Counted from the first letter of the stretch, positions 51,103 to 60,637 are shown. The stretch is 64,000 bases of DNA from Bacteroidota bacterium (GCA_009773165.1 WOUZ01000005.1:62001-126000), one strand, 5' to 3'. Notes: generated by a model not told the origin, from the letters alone. Numbers and translations: made by a program.

Positions 51103-51690
51103 CTAATACGTTAACGACACGTTACGTTCTTTCACCATTTTACGCATATTTATTAATGCATATCGCATACGGCCCAGAGCGGTATTGATACTAACATTAG
51201 TCATATCAGCGATATCTTTAAAGCTCATCTCGGAATAAAGCCTCAGATAAAGCACTTCACGTTGTTCTTCAGGCAGAAAATCAATCATCTTACGAATATC
51301 CTCATGGATTTGCTCAGTAATAATATGTTCTTCAATTGATTTATCACTTAACCCTAACTGATCGGCAATACGAAAATCATCCGGGGCACTATCTGTCATC
51401 GGAAGACGTTTTGCTTTTCTGAAATGGTCGATAATCAAGTTATGAGCAATTCGCATCACCCATTGAATGAATTTTCCTTCTTCATTGTAAGACCCGCCTT
51501 TAAGAGTGCGGATAACCTTGATGAAGGTATCCTGAAAGATGTCATCGGCCAGCTGCCTGTCTTTTACCAACATATGAATATAGGCAAAAACACGCGATTG
51601 GTGCCGGTTTAACAAAATTTCGAAACTGGATTGATTACCATTAAGATAACTTTCAACCAGCTCTTTATCGCTAAGTTCGATAGCATTCAT
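51103..51690 (-). CDS. ECF RNA polymerase sigma factor
   Basis: 195 residues. Region 2 (FEILLNRHQSRVFAYIHMLVKDRQLADDIFQDTFIKV, with IQWVMRIAHNLIIDHFRK) and region 4 (LPEEQREVLYLRLYSEMSFKDIADMTNVSINTALGRMRYAL) define a sigma-70 ECF protein. No anti-sigma factor is encoded next to it, unlike many ECF genes; such orphan forms are common in Bacteroidota. It could be regulated by its own level or by a distant gene. Confidence 0.9.
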   Translation of the reverse strand: MNAIELSDKELVESYLNGNQSSFEILLNRHQSRVFAYIHMLVKDRQLADDIFQDTFIKVIRTLKGGSYNEEGKFIQWVMRIAHNLIIDHFRKAKRLPMTDSAPDDFRIADQLGLSDKSIEEHIITEQIHEDIRKMIDFLPEEQREVLYLRLYSEMSFKDIADMTNVSINTALGRMRYALINMRKMVKERNVSLTY

Positions 51691-51878
51691 AGAGCTTCCC
51701 TTTTTTAATGAACTGAATTAAAGGGTATAAGTTGAATCTATAATGGTTCTCCTATGGGTTTTTATGGTGAAACAAATACGTTTTGTACACTGTTAATGAA
51801 TGCAAAATTATACACATTTTCATATAAAGCAAATATAATTGATAATTTCGCAAAAAAAAATCCTTCAAGGAAGATTTC

Positions 51879-54692
51879 ATGAGCCAAAGTAACCCAAAAA
51901 ATACGATCGAAATTACCCGTGCTCGGGTAAATAATTTGAAAAACCTTAGCATTTCGTTGCCAAAAAATAAGTTGATTATTGTGACCGGACTTTCTGGCTC
52001 GGGAAAGTCGTCACTTGCTTTTGACACTTTATATGCTGAAGGACAAAGACGTTATGTAGAGAGTTTAAGTTCGTATGCACGTCAGTTTTTAGGCAGGATG
52101 AATAAACCTGATGTAGATCATATCAGTGGTTTGTCGCCTGCAATAGCAATTGAACAGAAGGTTACCTCACGAAATCCCCGGTCAACTGTTGGCACTTCAA
52201 CTGAGATTTATGAGTACATCAAGCTCCTCTTTGCCCGAATCGGCATAACTATCTCCCCTGTTTCGGGGAAGGTTGTTAAAAAACACCGTGTAAATGATGT
52301 GGTTGATTATGTGTCCAAACAAACTCAGGGTGCTACAATATTTATCTTAGCCCCACTGAGTAATATAAATGGAAGAACAACATCTGAACACCTTACTGTG
52401 CTTATGCAGCAGGGGTTTGCACGAATTATGCATCATCAGAATGTAATGCGTATTGATGATTTTCTGAAAGAAAGTGAGCTTCCGGAACTGAATGAACTGT
52501 ACATTGTTGTTGATCGTTTGAAAATACAATCCTTCGATGATGATTTCCTTTCGAGGGTTGCTGATTCTGTGCAAACCGCTTTTTATGAAGGCAAAGGATA
52601 TTGCAAACTGGAAGTTCAAGATGAGGCAAACACTTCTTCCTTTGTTTTTTCGGATCGCTTCGAAGCTGATGGACTAACATTTGAAGAGCCTGGTGTTAAT
52701 ATGTTTACCTTCAACAACCCTTTTGGTGCGTGCAAAACATGCGAAGGGTTCGGATCAATTATTGGCATAGACGAAGATTTGGTAATCCCTAACAAAGCAC
52801 TTTCTGTTTATGAAGGAGCTGTAGCGTGTTGGAAAGGCGAGAAAATGAGTGAATTCAGGGATCGTTTGGTTTTCAATGCTTCAAAATTCGATTTTCCTAT
52901 ACATAAACCCTATTATGCGCTTTCAAAAGAACAAAAAAAACTCCTTTGGACCGGCAATTCATGGTTTGAGGGGTTAGACGACTTTTTTCAGCAACTTGAA
53001 GAGCAAAGCTATAAGATTCAATACAGGGTTATGCTTTCACGTTACCGGGGCAAGACTGTGTGTCCTGACTGCGAGGGTACTCGATTGAGAAAAGATGCAT
53101 CCTATGTAAAAGTGGGTGGTAAAAGTATTTCAGAAATTGTTCTTCTCTCTCTTGAAGAAGCTTCCGAATTTTTTAACAATTTGGAACTGTCAGAAAATGA
53201 ATCAATTATTGCAAACAGACTTTTAATTGAAATCAACAGCCGGCTTTCGTTTTTGCTCGATGTTGGTCTTGGATACCTAACACTAAACCGCCTTTCCAAT
53301 AGCTTATCAGGAGGAGAGTCGCAACGAATAAACCTTGCAACATCGCTTGGATCAAGCCTTGTAGGCTCAACATACATTCTTGACGAACCCAGCATTGGGT
53401 TGCACCCGCGGGATACACAACGACTCATTAAGGTTTTGAAACGGTTGCGTGATATTGGCAACACAGTTATAGTTGTAGAACATGACGAAGATATCATAAA
53501 GGCTGCTGATCAGGTAGTTGACATTGGGCCATTGGCTGGCAGGCTTGGTGGTGAGCTAATTTTTCAGGGGACATACGCAGAAATTTTAACCAGCGAGACA
53601 AGCCTCACAGGAAGATACCTCTCAGGAAAAGAACGTATTCCTGTTCCTGCTACCCGAAGAAAATGGAAAGACTATTTGGAAATCATCGGTGCAACAGAGA
53701 ATAACCTTCAAATGGTAGATGTAAAAATTCCTTTAGGTGTGATGACAGTAGTTACCGGAGTCAGCGGGTCAGGGAAATCATCATTGATACGCGGAATTCT
53801 ATATCCATCAATGAAAAAACTAACTGGAGGATATGCTGATAAAACAGGCAAATTTGGAGAGCTGAAAGGAGATACCCGACGCGTGGGGGCTGTTGAGATG
53901 ATTGATCAAAATCCTATAGGTCGCTCTTCACGTTCAAACCCTGTAACTTATGTCAAAGCATTTGACGATGTACGCCAACTTTATTCTGATTTAAAGCTAT
54001 CAAAAACAAGGAATTACAAACCTGGATATTTTTCTTTTAATGTTCCGGGGGGAAGGTGCGACGCCTGCGAAGGAGAAGGAAGTGTGAAAATTGAAATGCA
54101 ATTTATGGCGGATGTTTATCTCGAGTGCGATGTTTGTAAAGGCAGAAGATTCAAAGAAGAGGTGCTTGATGTACGTTTTATGAATCAAAATATTGCTGAT
54201 TTGCTGGATATGACCATCGATGAAGCCATCGATTTTTTTGAAAGTCATCAGAAGCATTCAACCATCGTTAAAAAAATCATTCAAAAATTACTGCCACTAA
54301 AAGAGGTTGGGTTAGGTTACTTAAAAATGGGTCAATCATCAAATACCCTTAGCGGAGGTGAAGCTCAACGCATTAAGCTGGCATTTTTTCTTACCAAGGG
54401 ACAAAGTGAGAAACCTACATTGTTCATTTTTGATGAACCAACAACAGGACTTCATTTTCATGATATCACCAAATTGATGGACGCTTTTAATGCTCTGATT
54501 GAAAATGGCCATAGTCTGGTGGTGATCGAACATAATCCGGAAGTGATAAAACGAGCCGATTGGATCATTGATATTGGCCCCGAAGGTGGTGATAAAGGTG
54601 GGAGAATTTTGTTCGAAGGCAGACCAGAAGAACTGAGAAACTGTAAGGAATCATTCACTGCAAAGGCTATCGAAGAGAAGCTTCACGCCTGA
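51879..54692 (+). CDS. uvrA: Excinuclease ABC subunit A (UvrA)
   Basis: 937 residues with two ABC ATPase modules: Walker A at GLSGSGKSS (38-46) and GVSGSGKSS in the second half, signatures LSGGESQRI and LSGGEAQRI. UvrA scans DNA for damage with UvrB. The second zinc finger is complete (RCDACEGEGS and CDVCKGRR). The first is degenerate: only ACKTCEG (~284-290) remains, while the upstream CPxCG pair is replaced by SDRFEADGLTFEEPG (~258-272). This resembles a second UvrA type known from Bacteroidota; whether the genome also has the standard type is not visible here. Confidence 0.95.
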   Translation: MSQSNPKNTIEITRARVNNLKNLSISLPKNKLIIVTGLSGSGKSSLAFDTLYAEGQRRYVESLSSYARQFLGRMNKPDVDHISGLSPAIAIEQKVTSRNPRSTVGTSTEIYEYIKLLFARIGITISPVSGKVVKKHRVNDVVDYVSKQTQGATIFILAPLSNINGRTTSEHLTVLMQQGFARIMHHQNVMRIDDFLKESELPELNELYIVVDRLKIQSFDDDFLSRVADSVQTAFYEGKGYCKLEVQDEANTSSFVFSDRFEADGLTFEEPGVNMFTFNNPFGACKTCEGFGSIIGIDEDLVIPNKALSVYEGAVACWKGEKMSEFRDRLVFNASKFDFPIHKPYYALSKEQKKLLWTGNSWFEGLDDFFQQLEEQSYKIQYRVMLSRYRGKTVCPDCEGTRLRKDASYVKVGGKSISEIVLLSLEEASEFFNNLELSENESIIANRLLIEINSRLSFLLDVGLGYLTLNRLSNSLSGGESQRINLATSLGSSLVGSTYILDEPSIGLHPRDTQRLIKVLKRLRDIGNTVIVVEHDEDIIKAADQVVDIGPLAGRLGGELIFQGTYAEILTSETSLTGRYLSGKERIPVPATRRKWKDYLEIIGATENNLQMVDVKIPLGVMTVVTGVSGSGKSSLIRGILYPSMKKLTGGYADKTGKFGELKGDTRRVGAVEMIDQNPIGRSSRSNPVTYVKAFDDVRQLYSDLKLSKTRNYKPGYFSFNVPGGRCDACEGEGSVKIEMQFMADVYLECDVCKGRRFKEEVLDVRFMNQNIADLLDMTIDEAIDFFESHQKHSTIVKKIIQKLLPLKEVGLGYLKMGQSSNTLSGGEAQRIKLAFFLTKGQSEKPTLFIFDEPTTGLHFHDITKLMDAFNALIENGHSLVVIEHNPEVIKRADWIIDIGPEGGDKGGRILFEGRPEELRNCKESFTAKAIEEKLHA

Positions 54693-54707
54693 TTTCGCAA
54701 AAATCGT

Positions 54708-54715
54708 TATTTTTG
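54708..54715 (+). promoter_or_regulatory. -7 box TATTTTTG of the His-rich lipoprotein gene
   Basis: Consensus TAnnTTTG about 100 bases before the ATG at 54812, leaving a 5' leader of ~90 bases. Confidence 0.45.
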
Positions 54716-54811
54716 CAGCAACATTTCTAATGAAATTACACGAATTTGTAGTGTAAAATAAGAAATTTTATCAATTCGTTTTCTAATAAACTCATTAATA
54801 TCTAACACTTT

Positions 54812-55966
54812 ATGAGAAATATCCCATTATTGGTTTATCTTTTTTTTATAATGGTATCTTGCGGAAACCCGACAGGACAAAATAATGATCACAGTCATGA
54901 CCATGATCACGATCATGATCACGGACACAGCCATACAAACGACAATACAACTGGAAAGACAACTGTTCATTATGAACAGGAAAAAAACTTCAGTCAGGTT
55001 AAACAATTAACTTTTGGCGGAGATAATGCAGAAGCCTATTTTAGTTTTAATGATGAGATGATTGTATTTCAGACAAATAACCCAGCATGGTCATTGGATT
55101 GTGACCAAATCTTTTATGCAAAGCTGGATGAAGCCAAGATGGACAAAGAAATCCCGCAAATGATCAGTACAGGTTTAGGAAGAACGACCTGTTCCTATTT
55201 TATGCCGGGAGACACAACTATTCTTTTCGCTTCCACCCATATGGGTAACGGTAGCTGTCCACACGTTCCTGAGCCAAGGGAAGATGGCAAATATGTTTGG
55301 CCTATTTATGAGGACTACAACATTTTTGTATCTGATCTCAAGGGAAATATTATCGATACCCTGACTAACAGAAACGGATACGATGCTGAAGCTACTGTTT
55401 CACCAAAAGGAGATAAAATTGTGTTTACGTCGGATCGCACGGGTGACCTTGAATTGTTCACTATGAATATCGATGGAAGCGATGTAAAGCAAATTACTTT
55501 TGGATTGGGTTATGATGGCGGGGCATTTTTCTCACCAGATGGTTCCAAATTAGTGTTCCGTTCATCACGGCCTCAAACACCTGAAGAACAAAAGGAATAC
55601 AAGGATTTACTAAAACAGGGACTGGTAATGCCTACCAATATGGAAATTTATGTGTGTAATGCTGATGGCTCTGATTTGAAGCAGGTCACTAATTTGGGAA
55701 AAGCAAACTGGGCTCCTTACTTTCATCCTAAAGGCGATAAACTTGTTTTTAGTTCCAATCATAAATCAAGCCGTGGTTATCAGTTCAATATTTTTATGAT
55801 AAATTTAGATGGAACAGGCTTAAAGCAAATCACTTTTGATGATACTTTTGATGCCTTCCCAATGTTTTCCTTCGACGGAAAGAAGCTTATCTTTTCAAGC
55901 AACAGGAACAACAACGGGACCCGCGACACCAATATTTTCCTTGCTGATTGGATTGAAACAGAATAA
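54812..55966 (+). CDS. His-rich TolB-like beta-propeller lipoprotein
   Basis: 384 residues. Lipobox MVSC (Cys17), then a His/Asp run at residues ~27-42 in which about every second residue is His (DHSHDHDHDHDHGHSH), a likely metal-binding tail. From ~65 to the end are PD40/TolB-type propeller blades, each with a (S)PDG(S/D)K(L/I)(V/I)FxS core (for example SPKGDKIVFTSDRTG and SPDGSKLVFRSSRP). TolB-like propellers mediate protein contacts or ligand binding. The His run suggests sensing or trapping of zinc, nickel or cobalt; this is inference. Confidence 0.8.
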   Translation: MRNIPLLVYLFFIMVSCGNPTGQNNDHSHDHDHDHDHGHSHTNDNTTGKTTVHYEQEKNFSQVKQLTFGGDNAEAYFSFNDEMIVFQTNNPAWSLDCDQIFYAKLDEAKMDKEIPQMISTGLGRTTCSYFMPGDTTILFASTHMGNGSCPHVPEPREDGKYVWPIYEDYNIFVSDLKGNIIDTLTNRNGYDAEATVSPKGDKIVFTSDRTGDLELFTMNIDGSDVKQITFGLGYDGGAFFSPDGSKLVFRSSRPQTPEEQKEYKDLLKQGLVMPTNMEIYVCNADGSDLKQVTNLGKANWAPYFHPKGDKLVFSSNHKSSRGYQFNIFMINLDGTGLKQITFDDTFDAFPMFSFDGKKLIFSSNRNNNGTRDTNIFLADWIETE

Positions 55967-56030
55967 TTTTCTCGTTATTGAATAACTAAAACCAGCAATG
56001 ACAAAGGTTATAACTTACGGATATTAGATT

Positions 56031-56067
56031 CAAAGCCTTGGTAAAACTTTACCGAGGCTTTGTTTTT
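56031..56067 (+). terminator. Terminator after the His-rich lipoprotein gene
   Basis: A 15-base near-perfect stem (56031-56045 with 56048-56062) followed by a T-run. It covers the TTG at 56060. Confidence 0.85.
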
Positions 56068-56086
56068 GAAAATAGATCATACAATA

Positions 56087-56584
56087 ATGAACGATAAACA
56101 TCAAAAAGTATTTAGCACACTCGAATCTCTAGGGATCTCATTTCAGGTAATTTATCATCCGCCAACTCCATCAGTTGAAGATGCTTTGTTGTATTGGAAA
56201 GATCTTGACGCCGTACATTGTAAAAATTTATTTTTTAGAAATCATAAAGGTAACAAGCATTATCTGGTGATTTTCGAATGTATGCAACAACTTAATATTC
56301 ATGATCTTGAGCAACGATTAAAGCAAGGAAAGCTAAGTTTTTCTTCTCCTGAACGAATGGAAAAATATTTGGGTTTAAGTCCGGGTAGTGTTTCTCCGTT
56401 TGGGTTAATCAACGACAAGGAGAAACATGTATACGTTTTTATTGATGACAAATTGAAAAATGCTGCAAGATTAAGCTTTCATCCGAATGAAAATACGGCA
56501 AGTGTTAGTATCAGCACGACAGATTTTATCCGGTTTTTGAATCACATGGGAAACAGCTATGAGTTTTTAACTCTTTATGAGTAA
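56087..56584 (+). CDS. YbaK/ProX-type aminoacyl-tRNA deacylase
   Basis: About 165 residues. The YbaK/EbsC fold appears from SLGISFQVIYHPPTPSVEDAL to CKNLFFRNHKGNKHYLVIFE (conserved Lys in KNLFF) and SPGSVSPFGLIND, matching the ProX-ala branch that removes mischarged alanine (or cysteine) from tRNA-Pro. The ATG at 56087 is preferred because the frame upstream runs through a terminator. Confidence 0.87.
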   Translation: MNDKHQKVFSTLESLGISFQVIYHPPTPSVEDALLYWKDLDAVHCKNLFFRNHKGNKHYLVIFECMQQLNIHDLEQRLKQGKLSFSSPERMEKYLGLSPGSVSPFGLINDKEKHVYVFIDDKLKNAARLSFHPNENTASVSISTTDFIRFLNHMGNSYEFLTLYE

Positions 56585-56715
56585 CCGTCTTCAACCTTCA
56601 TTATTATCCCACACAAGACTCCTCTATTAATTAAGATTGACATTTAGAATGATTCGAATCACCAGTTCACAAAGAAGAAGCTAATAATTCAGATTTTCTA
56701 AACGATGGATTTTAC

Positions 56716-56723
56716 TATCTTTG
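56716..56723 (+). promoter_or_regulatory. -7 box TATCTTTG of the arcA-cyclase operon
   Basis: Consensus TAnnTTTG about 72 bases before the arcA ATG; a leader of ~65 bases remains. Confidence 0.5.
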
Positions 56724-56795
56724 CAAAGATGCAATTGAAAATATAGTTCATTATCAATCACTTATTTACTTTCATTTATCAGAAAACCATAAACA

Positions 56796-58064
56796 ATGCC
56801 TGCTTCAGAAAAAATTCAAGTAAATATAAATTCAGAGATTGGCGAGCTCGAATATGTTATAACCCACACCCCCGGTGCTGAAGTTGAAAACATGACACCG
56901 GAGAATGCAGCCCGTGCACTTTATAGCGACATTTTGAACCTTAATGTTGCACTTCCTGAATACAATCAATTTCACGGGGTGTTGAAGAAATTTGCTAAAG
57001 TATTTGAAGTAAGAGACTTACTCGCTGATGTATTAAAGATAGATAGTGTAAAAACCAGCCTGATCAAAAAAATCTGCCAGTTTGAGTCGACGGATGACAT
57101 CTGCAGATATCTTCATGGATATACAAGCGAAGAGCTTGCCCGTCAACTGATTGAGGGTGTTGAAATGCGAAAAGATACACTTACCAAATTTCTTGATAAC
57201 GAACGTTTTTCGCTTCATCCGCTACCCAACTTTTTCTTTACACGTGATGCTACTTTCAGCATGAATGATAAAGTGATGGTTAGTCATATGGCCAACAAAG
57301 TGCGGGAACGCGAATCATGGATTATGGAAGCTATCTTTGATAATCATCCACAAATCAAAACAGAAACAGTAAATCCTGTTAGACTTTATGATAAATCAGG
57401 TAAAGCAACCATCGAAGGTGGGGATGTACTAATTGCTCGTGAAGATATTATTTTGTGCGGGGTAAGTGGCCGGACAACAAGTCAGGGGATCGACTCCATG
57501 CTTGAATATCTTAAAACGAAACCTGGAGTTAAACATTTGATATTACAGGAGTTGCCCTATTCTCCTGAATCATTTATTCACCTTGACATGGTTTTTACGC
57601 TCCTCGATCGCGACACTTGCATGATTTTCGAACCACTCATACTGCGATCAAGCCGGCATCTTACAATTCATGTTGTAATTGAGGAACAAAAGGTTGTTAA
57701 AATCACTGAAGAGTTGAATATTTTATCCGCTCTTAGTCAGCTGGGCATGGATTTAAAACCAGTTTTTTGCGGAGGACAAAACGACATCTTCAATATGGAA
57801 CGGGAACAATGGCAAAGTGGCGCAAACTTTTTCGCTCTTGCTCCTGGAAAAGTCATTGGTTACGGCAGAAATGTTCACACAATGGAGGCTTTGAACAATA
57901 TTGGATATGAAATTATTAAAGCCAAAGATTTTCTTAAAAACAAAGTTGATATTGAGCAAGTGAAGAAATTTGTTTTAACTATTGAAGGTGCTGAATTATC
58001 CCGAGGGGGTGGTGGTGCACGTTGCATGACAATGCCTTTGCGTCGTAAGAAAATTGATTGGTAG
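56796..58064 (+). CDS. arcA: Arginine deiminase
   Basis: 422 residues. The motifs ELEYVITHTPGAE, PNFFFTRDATF, IEGGDVLIA, HLDMVFTLLDRD and the C-terminal GGGARCMTMPLRR with catalytic Cys410 are all present. The enzyme hydrolyses arginine to citrulline and ammonia, the first step of the arginine deiminase pathway. ornithine carbamoyltransferase, carbamate kinase and an arginine-ornithine exchanger are not adjacent, so it may work for nitrogen or pH control rather than fermentation. The cyclase-HD gene follows after six bases. Confidence 0.95.
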   Translation: MPASEKIQVNINSEIGELEYVITHTPGAEVENMTPENAARALYSDILNLNVALPEYNQFHGVLKKFAKVFEVRDLLADVLKIDSVKTSLIKKICQFESTDDICRYLHGYTSEELARQLIEGVEMRKDTLTKFLDNERFSLHPLPNFFFTRDATFSMNDKVMVSHMANKVRERESWIMEAIFDNHPQIKTETVNPVRLYDKSGKATIEGGDVLIAREDIILCGVSGRTTSQGIDSMLEYLKTKPGVKHLILQELPYSPESFIHLDMVFTLLDRDTCMIFEPLILRSSRHLTIHVVIEEQKVVKITEELNILSALSQLGMDLKPVFCGGQNDIFNMEREQWQSGANFFALAPGKVIGYGRNVHTMEALNNIGYEIIKAKDFLKNKVDIEQVKKFVLTIEGAELSRGGGGARCMTMPLRRKKIDW

Positions 58065-58070
58065 CCAGAA

Positions 58071-60575
58071 ATGAAAGAAATCCTGGTCATACCCCGTTTT
58101 TTTAGCATCAGAATTTACCTGGTTGCTTCAGGGATTTTCTTTATGCTGGTTATGCCTATTTCGGTTATAATGCTGTTTAAATATGGTCCTTATTGGCTCG
58201 AGGACAAACAAATTCTAGAAGCAAATAATGCCAAAGAACAAGTAAATTTATCTGCAAATCAGTTCGATACACTATTTATCGATTCCATTGAAGTTAATTC
58301 TACACAGAAAGCTGCTGATAATTCAATTGTAATCGAACCGGAAGATCTTGATTTTCCATATGCCTTTAGCTTGCTCACACGGATGATGTTTGTTAGTATT
58401 GCTTTAGGTTTTGCATGGAATTATCCCTTCAAGTTATATTTCCGCAAAAAACGTAGATTACAGCAACCGTCAGCTAAACTTGAACTTTTTTGTCGGAAAT
58501 GGCTTTTGAAAGTACCACATGTAAATGCTTTGATAATAGGTTTTGGCTTTGCTACAGCGCTCACTTTCATGGCCTTTGAAATTTACGGAACATCATTTAA
58601 AAGCGATACAACTTTTGATTTTTTTCAACAGTTTTTTTTCATTTCAACACTTGGTGCAATCCTCACGATCATTTTTGTGTATTTCTGGTTTCGACATCGT
58701 GTCAGGTTTATATACCTTGAACATGTTTTCGACAGTGTGAGTCTTTACAAGACTACAACTACAAAATACCGTGATCATATTGTCAGGCGATTATGGATCA
58801 ACAGTTTAATGACCACACTCTTACCTTTAACGATCGTCATTTTTTATTTGTCATTAACCAAAACGTTTATTAGTGAAGTAGGTGCTCCAAACCTCAACAA
58901 GGACCAAATCACTGTACTTTTTGGTAAATATGTTTCAATCATCGACCAATCCAGTCTCTTTCAAAGCGAACACCTTTTTTACGTCAATGCAATCGACAGT
59001 TTATTGATGTTTATTGGGATTTTTACCGGAATCCTAATTAGTATCATTTACCTGTTCTTTTTCGTAAACTGGACACATTACAGCATTGTAATACCACTGA
59101 GAGAAGTTGTAGAAAAAATGCGACAACCTATTGATAACGAGTTGGATAGATTAGCAATTCTGCGTACAGATGATGAAATAGGCGAGTTAGCAAATGGCTA
59201 TAATGAGATGGCTCTCCGTATTACAAATAATATCAGGACCCTTTCGCAAATTACGGAGGCAAACCAGCGGTTCGTTCCAGTACAGTTTTTACAAATGCTT
59301 GATAAAGAAAGTATTACAGATGTATCGGTAGGTGATCAAATACAAAAAGTAATGACAGTACTTTTTGTTGATATTCGTTCATTCACTTCACTTTCAGAGC
59401 AACTAAGTCCAAAAGAAAACTTTGACTTTTTAAATGAATACCTGGGTTTTATGGAACCAGTTATTCGGGCACATCATGGTTTTGTGGACAAGTTTATTGG
59501 GGATTCAATTATGGCTCTTTTTCATCAAAAGCCTGAGGATGCTATTGATGCAGCCATTGAAATGCGCGAACAACTCAAACTTTTTAACGAGCGTTTGATA
59601 GCCGAAGGCAAGCCACCCATTGAAACCGGTGCAGGGATTCACACCGGAATTTTAATCCTGGGTGTTGTTGGAGGAGAAGGACGAATGGAAACAACAGTTA
59701 TTTCTGATGCCGTTAATCTTGCATCCCGGCTTGAAGGTTTAACAAGAACTTACAACACCCCAATAATTGTTTCAGAGGCAACAATTTTTTCTTTGGCAAC
59801 ACATAACTCTTATAAAACAACTTTTATTGATGAAGTATTTGTTAAAGGACGAACTGGAAGTGTCAAGATTTATTCTATTGATGGCCATTGCAATGAGCAT
59901 GAAAAAAGCTCTTTAAAACCAGCATTAGACGAAAGAATCACCAAACTAAAAACGATTGTTTCCGATCTTGTACAAAAAAACGAGCTTCTCTACCCCTACC
60001 ACAATCTTGCACATACTATGGATGTTTTTCAGGCTGCTACCAACTCCGGAATCTATCATTCCTTTGAAGGAGAAGAATTAATAATTTTGCAGGCTGCTGC
60101 TTTACTCCATGAAACCGGCATGTCGTGGGGAACTGAAAATCATGAAGAAAAATCAACCAGATTCGCTGAGCAAGTTTTACCTCAATTGGGCTTTAATCCA
60201 GAGCAGGTCAATCGTGTCAATCAATTGATTATGGCAACAAAAATGCCACAAGAACCGTTTGATCTATGTTCTTCGATCCTGTGCGACAGTGACCTGGATT
60301 ACCTAGGAAGACCTGACTACGTCCCCATCTCATCACGTTTAAGAGAAGAATGGATTATGCAAAATGGCTATCCCACTGATATGAGGGTCTGGCTTTTAAC
60401 GCAGATCGACTTTTTAACTCAGCATCAGTATTTTACCGATTTTTCACGTCAACGAAGGGAGAGTAAAAAAAACGAGAACCTCCTTCACATTAAATCTCAT
60501 CTGGCATTAATGGATAAGTTGGAAACCAGTGAAGATAAAACTTCATCAAAACCTAAGACCCCCGAAGAATTATAA
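58071..60575 (+). CDS. Membrane class III nucleotide cyclase fused to an HD phosphohydrolase
   Basis: 834 residues. Five to six transmembrane helices (about 13-37, 100-117, 150-170, 188-206, 243-262 and 308-331) lead to a HAMP-like linker (VVEKMRQPIDNELDRLAILRTDDEIGELANGYNEM). The class III cyclase domain (~425-605) has both metal aspartates (Asp434 in FVDIRSFTSL, Asp478 in KFIGDSIMALF), Lys474 and Asp546 (adenine-type specificity pair) and Asn549/Arg553 of the transition-state pair (DAVNLASRLE). The C-terminal ~190 residues are an HD-superfamily domain: YHNLAH (His644, His648), LLHETG (His680, Glu681 instead of Asp) and CDSDLDYLG (Asp739/741). Synthesis and degradation of a nucleotide signal in one protein is suggested. 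It follows arcA by six bases. Confidence 0.82.
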   Translation: MKEILVIPRFFSIRIYLVASGIFFMLVMPISVIMLFKYGPYWLEDKQILEANNAKEQVNLSANQFDTLFIDSIEVNSTQKAADNSIVIEPEDLDFPYAFSLLTRMMFVSIALGFAWNYPFKLYFRKKRRLQQPSAKLELFCRKWLLKVPHVNALIIGFGFATALTFMAFEIYGTSFKSDTTFDFFQQFFFISTLGAILTIIFVYFWFRHRVRFIYLEHVFDSVSLYKTTTTKYRDHIVRRLWINSLMTTLLPLTIVIFYLSLTKTFISEVGAPNLNKDQITVLFGKYVSIIDQSSLFQSEHLFYVNAIDSLLMFIGIFTGILISIIYLFFFVNWTHYSIVIPLREVVEKMRQPIDNELDRLAILRTDDEIGELANGYNEMALRITNNIRTLSQITEANQRFVPVQFLQMLDKESITDVSVGDQIQKVMTVLFVDIRSFTSLSEQLSPKENFDFLNEYLGFMEPVIRAHHGFVDKFIGDSIMALFHQKPEDAIDAAIEMREQLKLFNERLIAEGKPPIETGAGIHTGILILGVVGGEGRMETTVISDAVNLASRLEGLTRTYNTPIIVSEATIFSLATHNSYKTTFIDEVFVKGRTGSVKIYSIDGHCNEHEKSSLKPALDERITKLKTIVSDLVQKNELLYPYHNLAHTMDVFQAATNSGIYHSFEGEELIILQAAALLHETGMSWGTENHEEKSTRFAEQVLPQLGFNPEQVNRVNQLIMATKMPQEPFDLCSSILCDSDLDYLGRPDYVPISSRLREEWIMQNGYPTDMRVWLLTQIDFLTQHQYFTDFSRQRRESKKNENLLHIKSHLALMDKLETSEDKTSSKPKTPEEL

Positions 60576-60589
60576 GATCAATAAGGTCG

Positions 60590-60597
60590 TATATTTG
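60590..60597 (+). promoter_or_regulatory. -7 box TATATTTG of the glycosyltransferase-ligA unit
   Basis: Consensus TAnnTTTG 41 bases before the ATG at 60638. Confidence 0.5.
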
Positions 60598-60637
60598 CCT
60601 AATAATTATTTTCCTGATCTCAAAATGACATACAATC

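Noticed and set aside
54884-54948. Short DNA repeats considered as a CRISPR-like or microsatellite locus
   Set aside because: The repeats code for the His/Asp run of a lipoprotein, are only ~12 bases long and have no spacers.
56660-56760. Possible FNR box upstream of arcA (around the TATCAA near 56750)
   Set aside because: The best alignment to TTGATnnnnATCAA matches only 8 of 10 positions and lies downstream of the -7 box; in such AT-rich DNA this is expected by chance.
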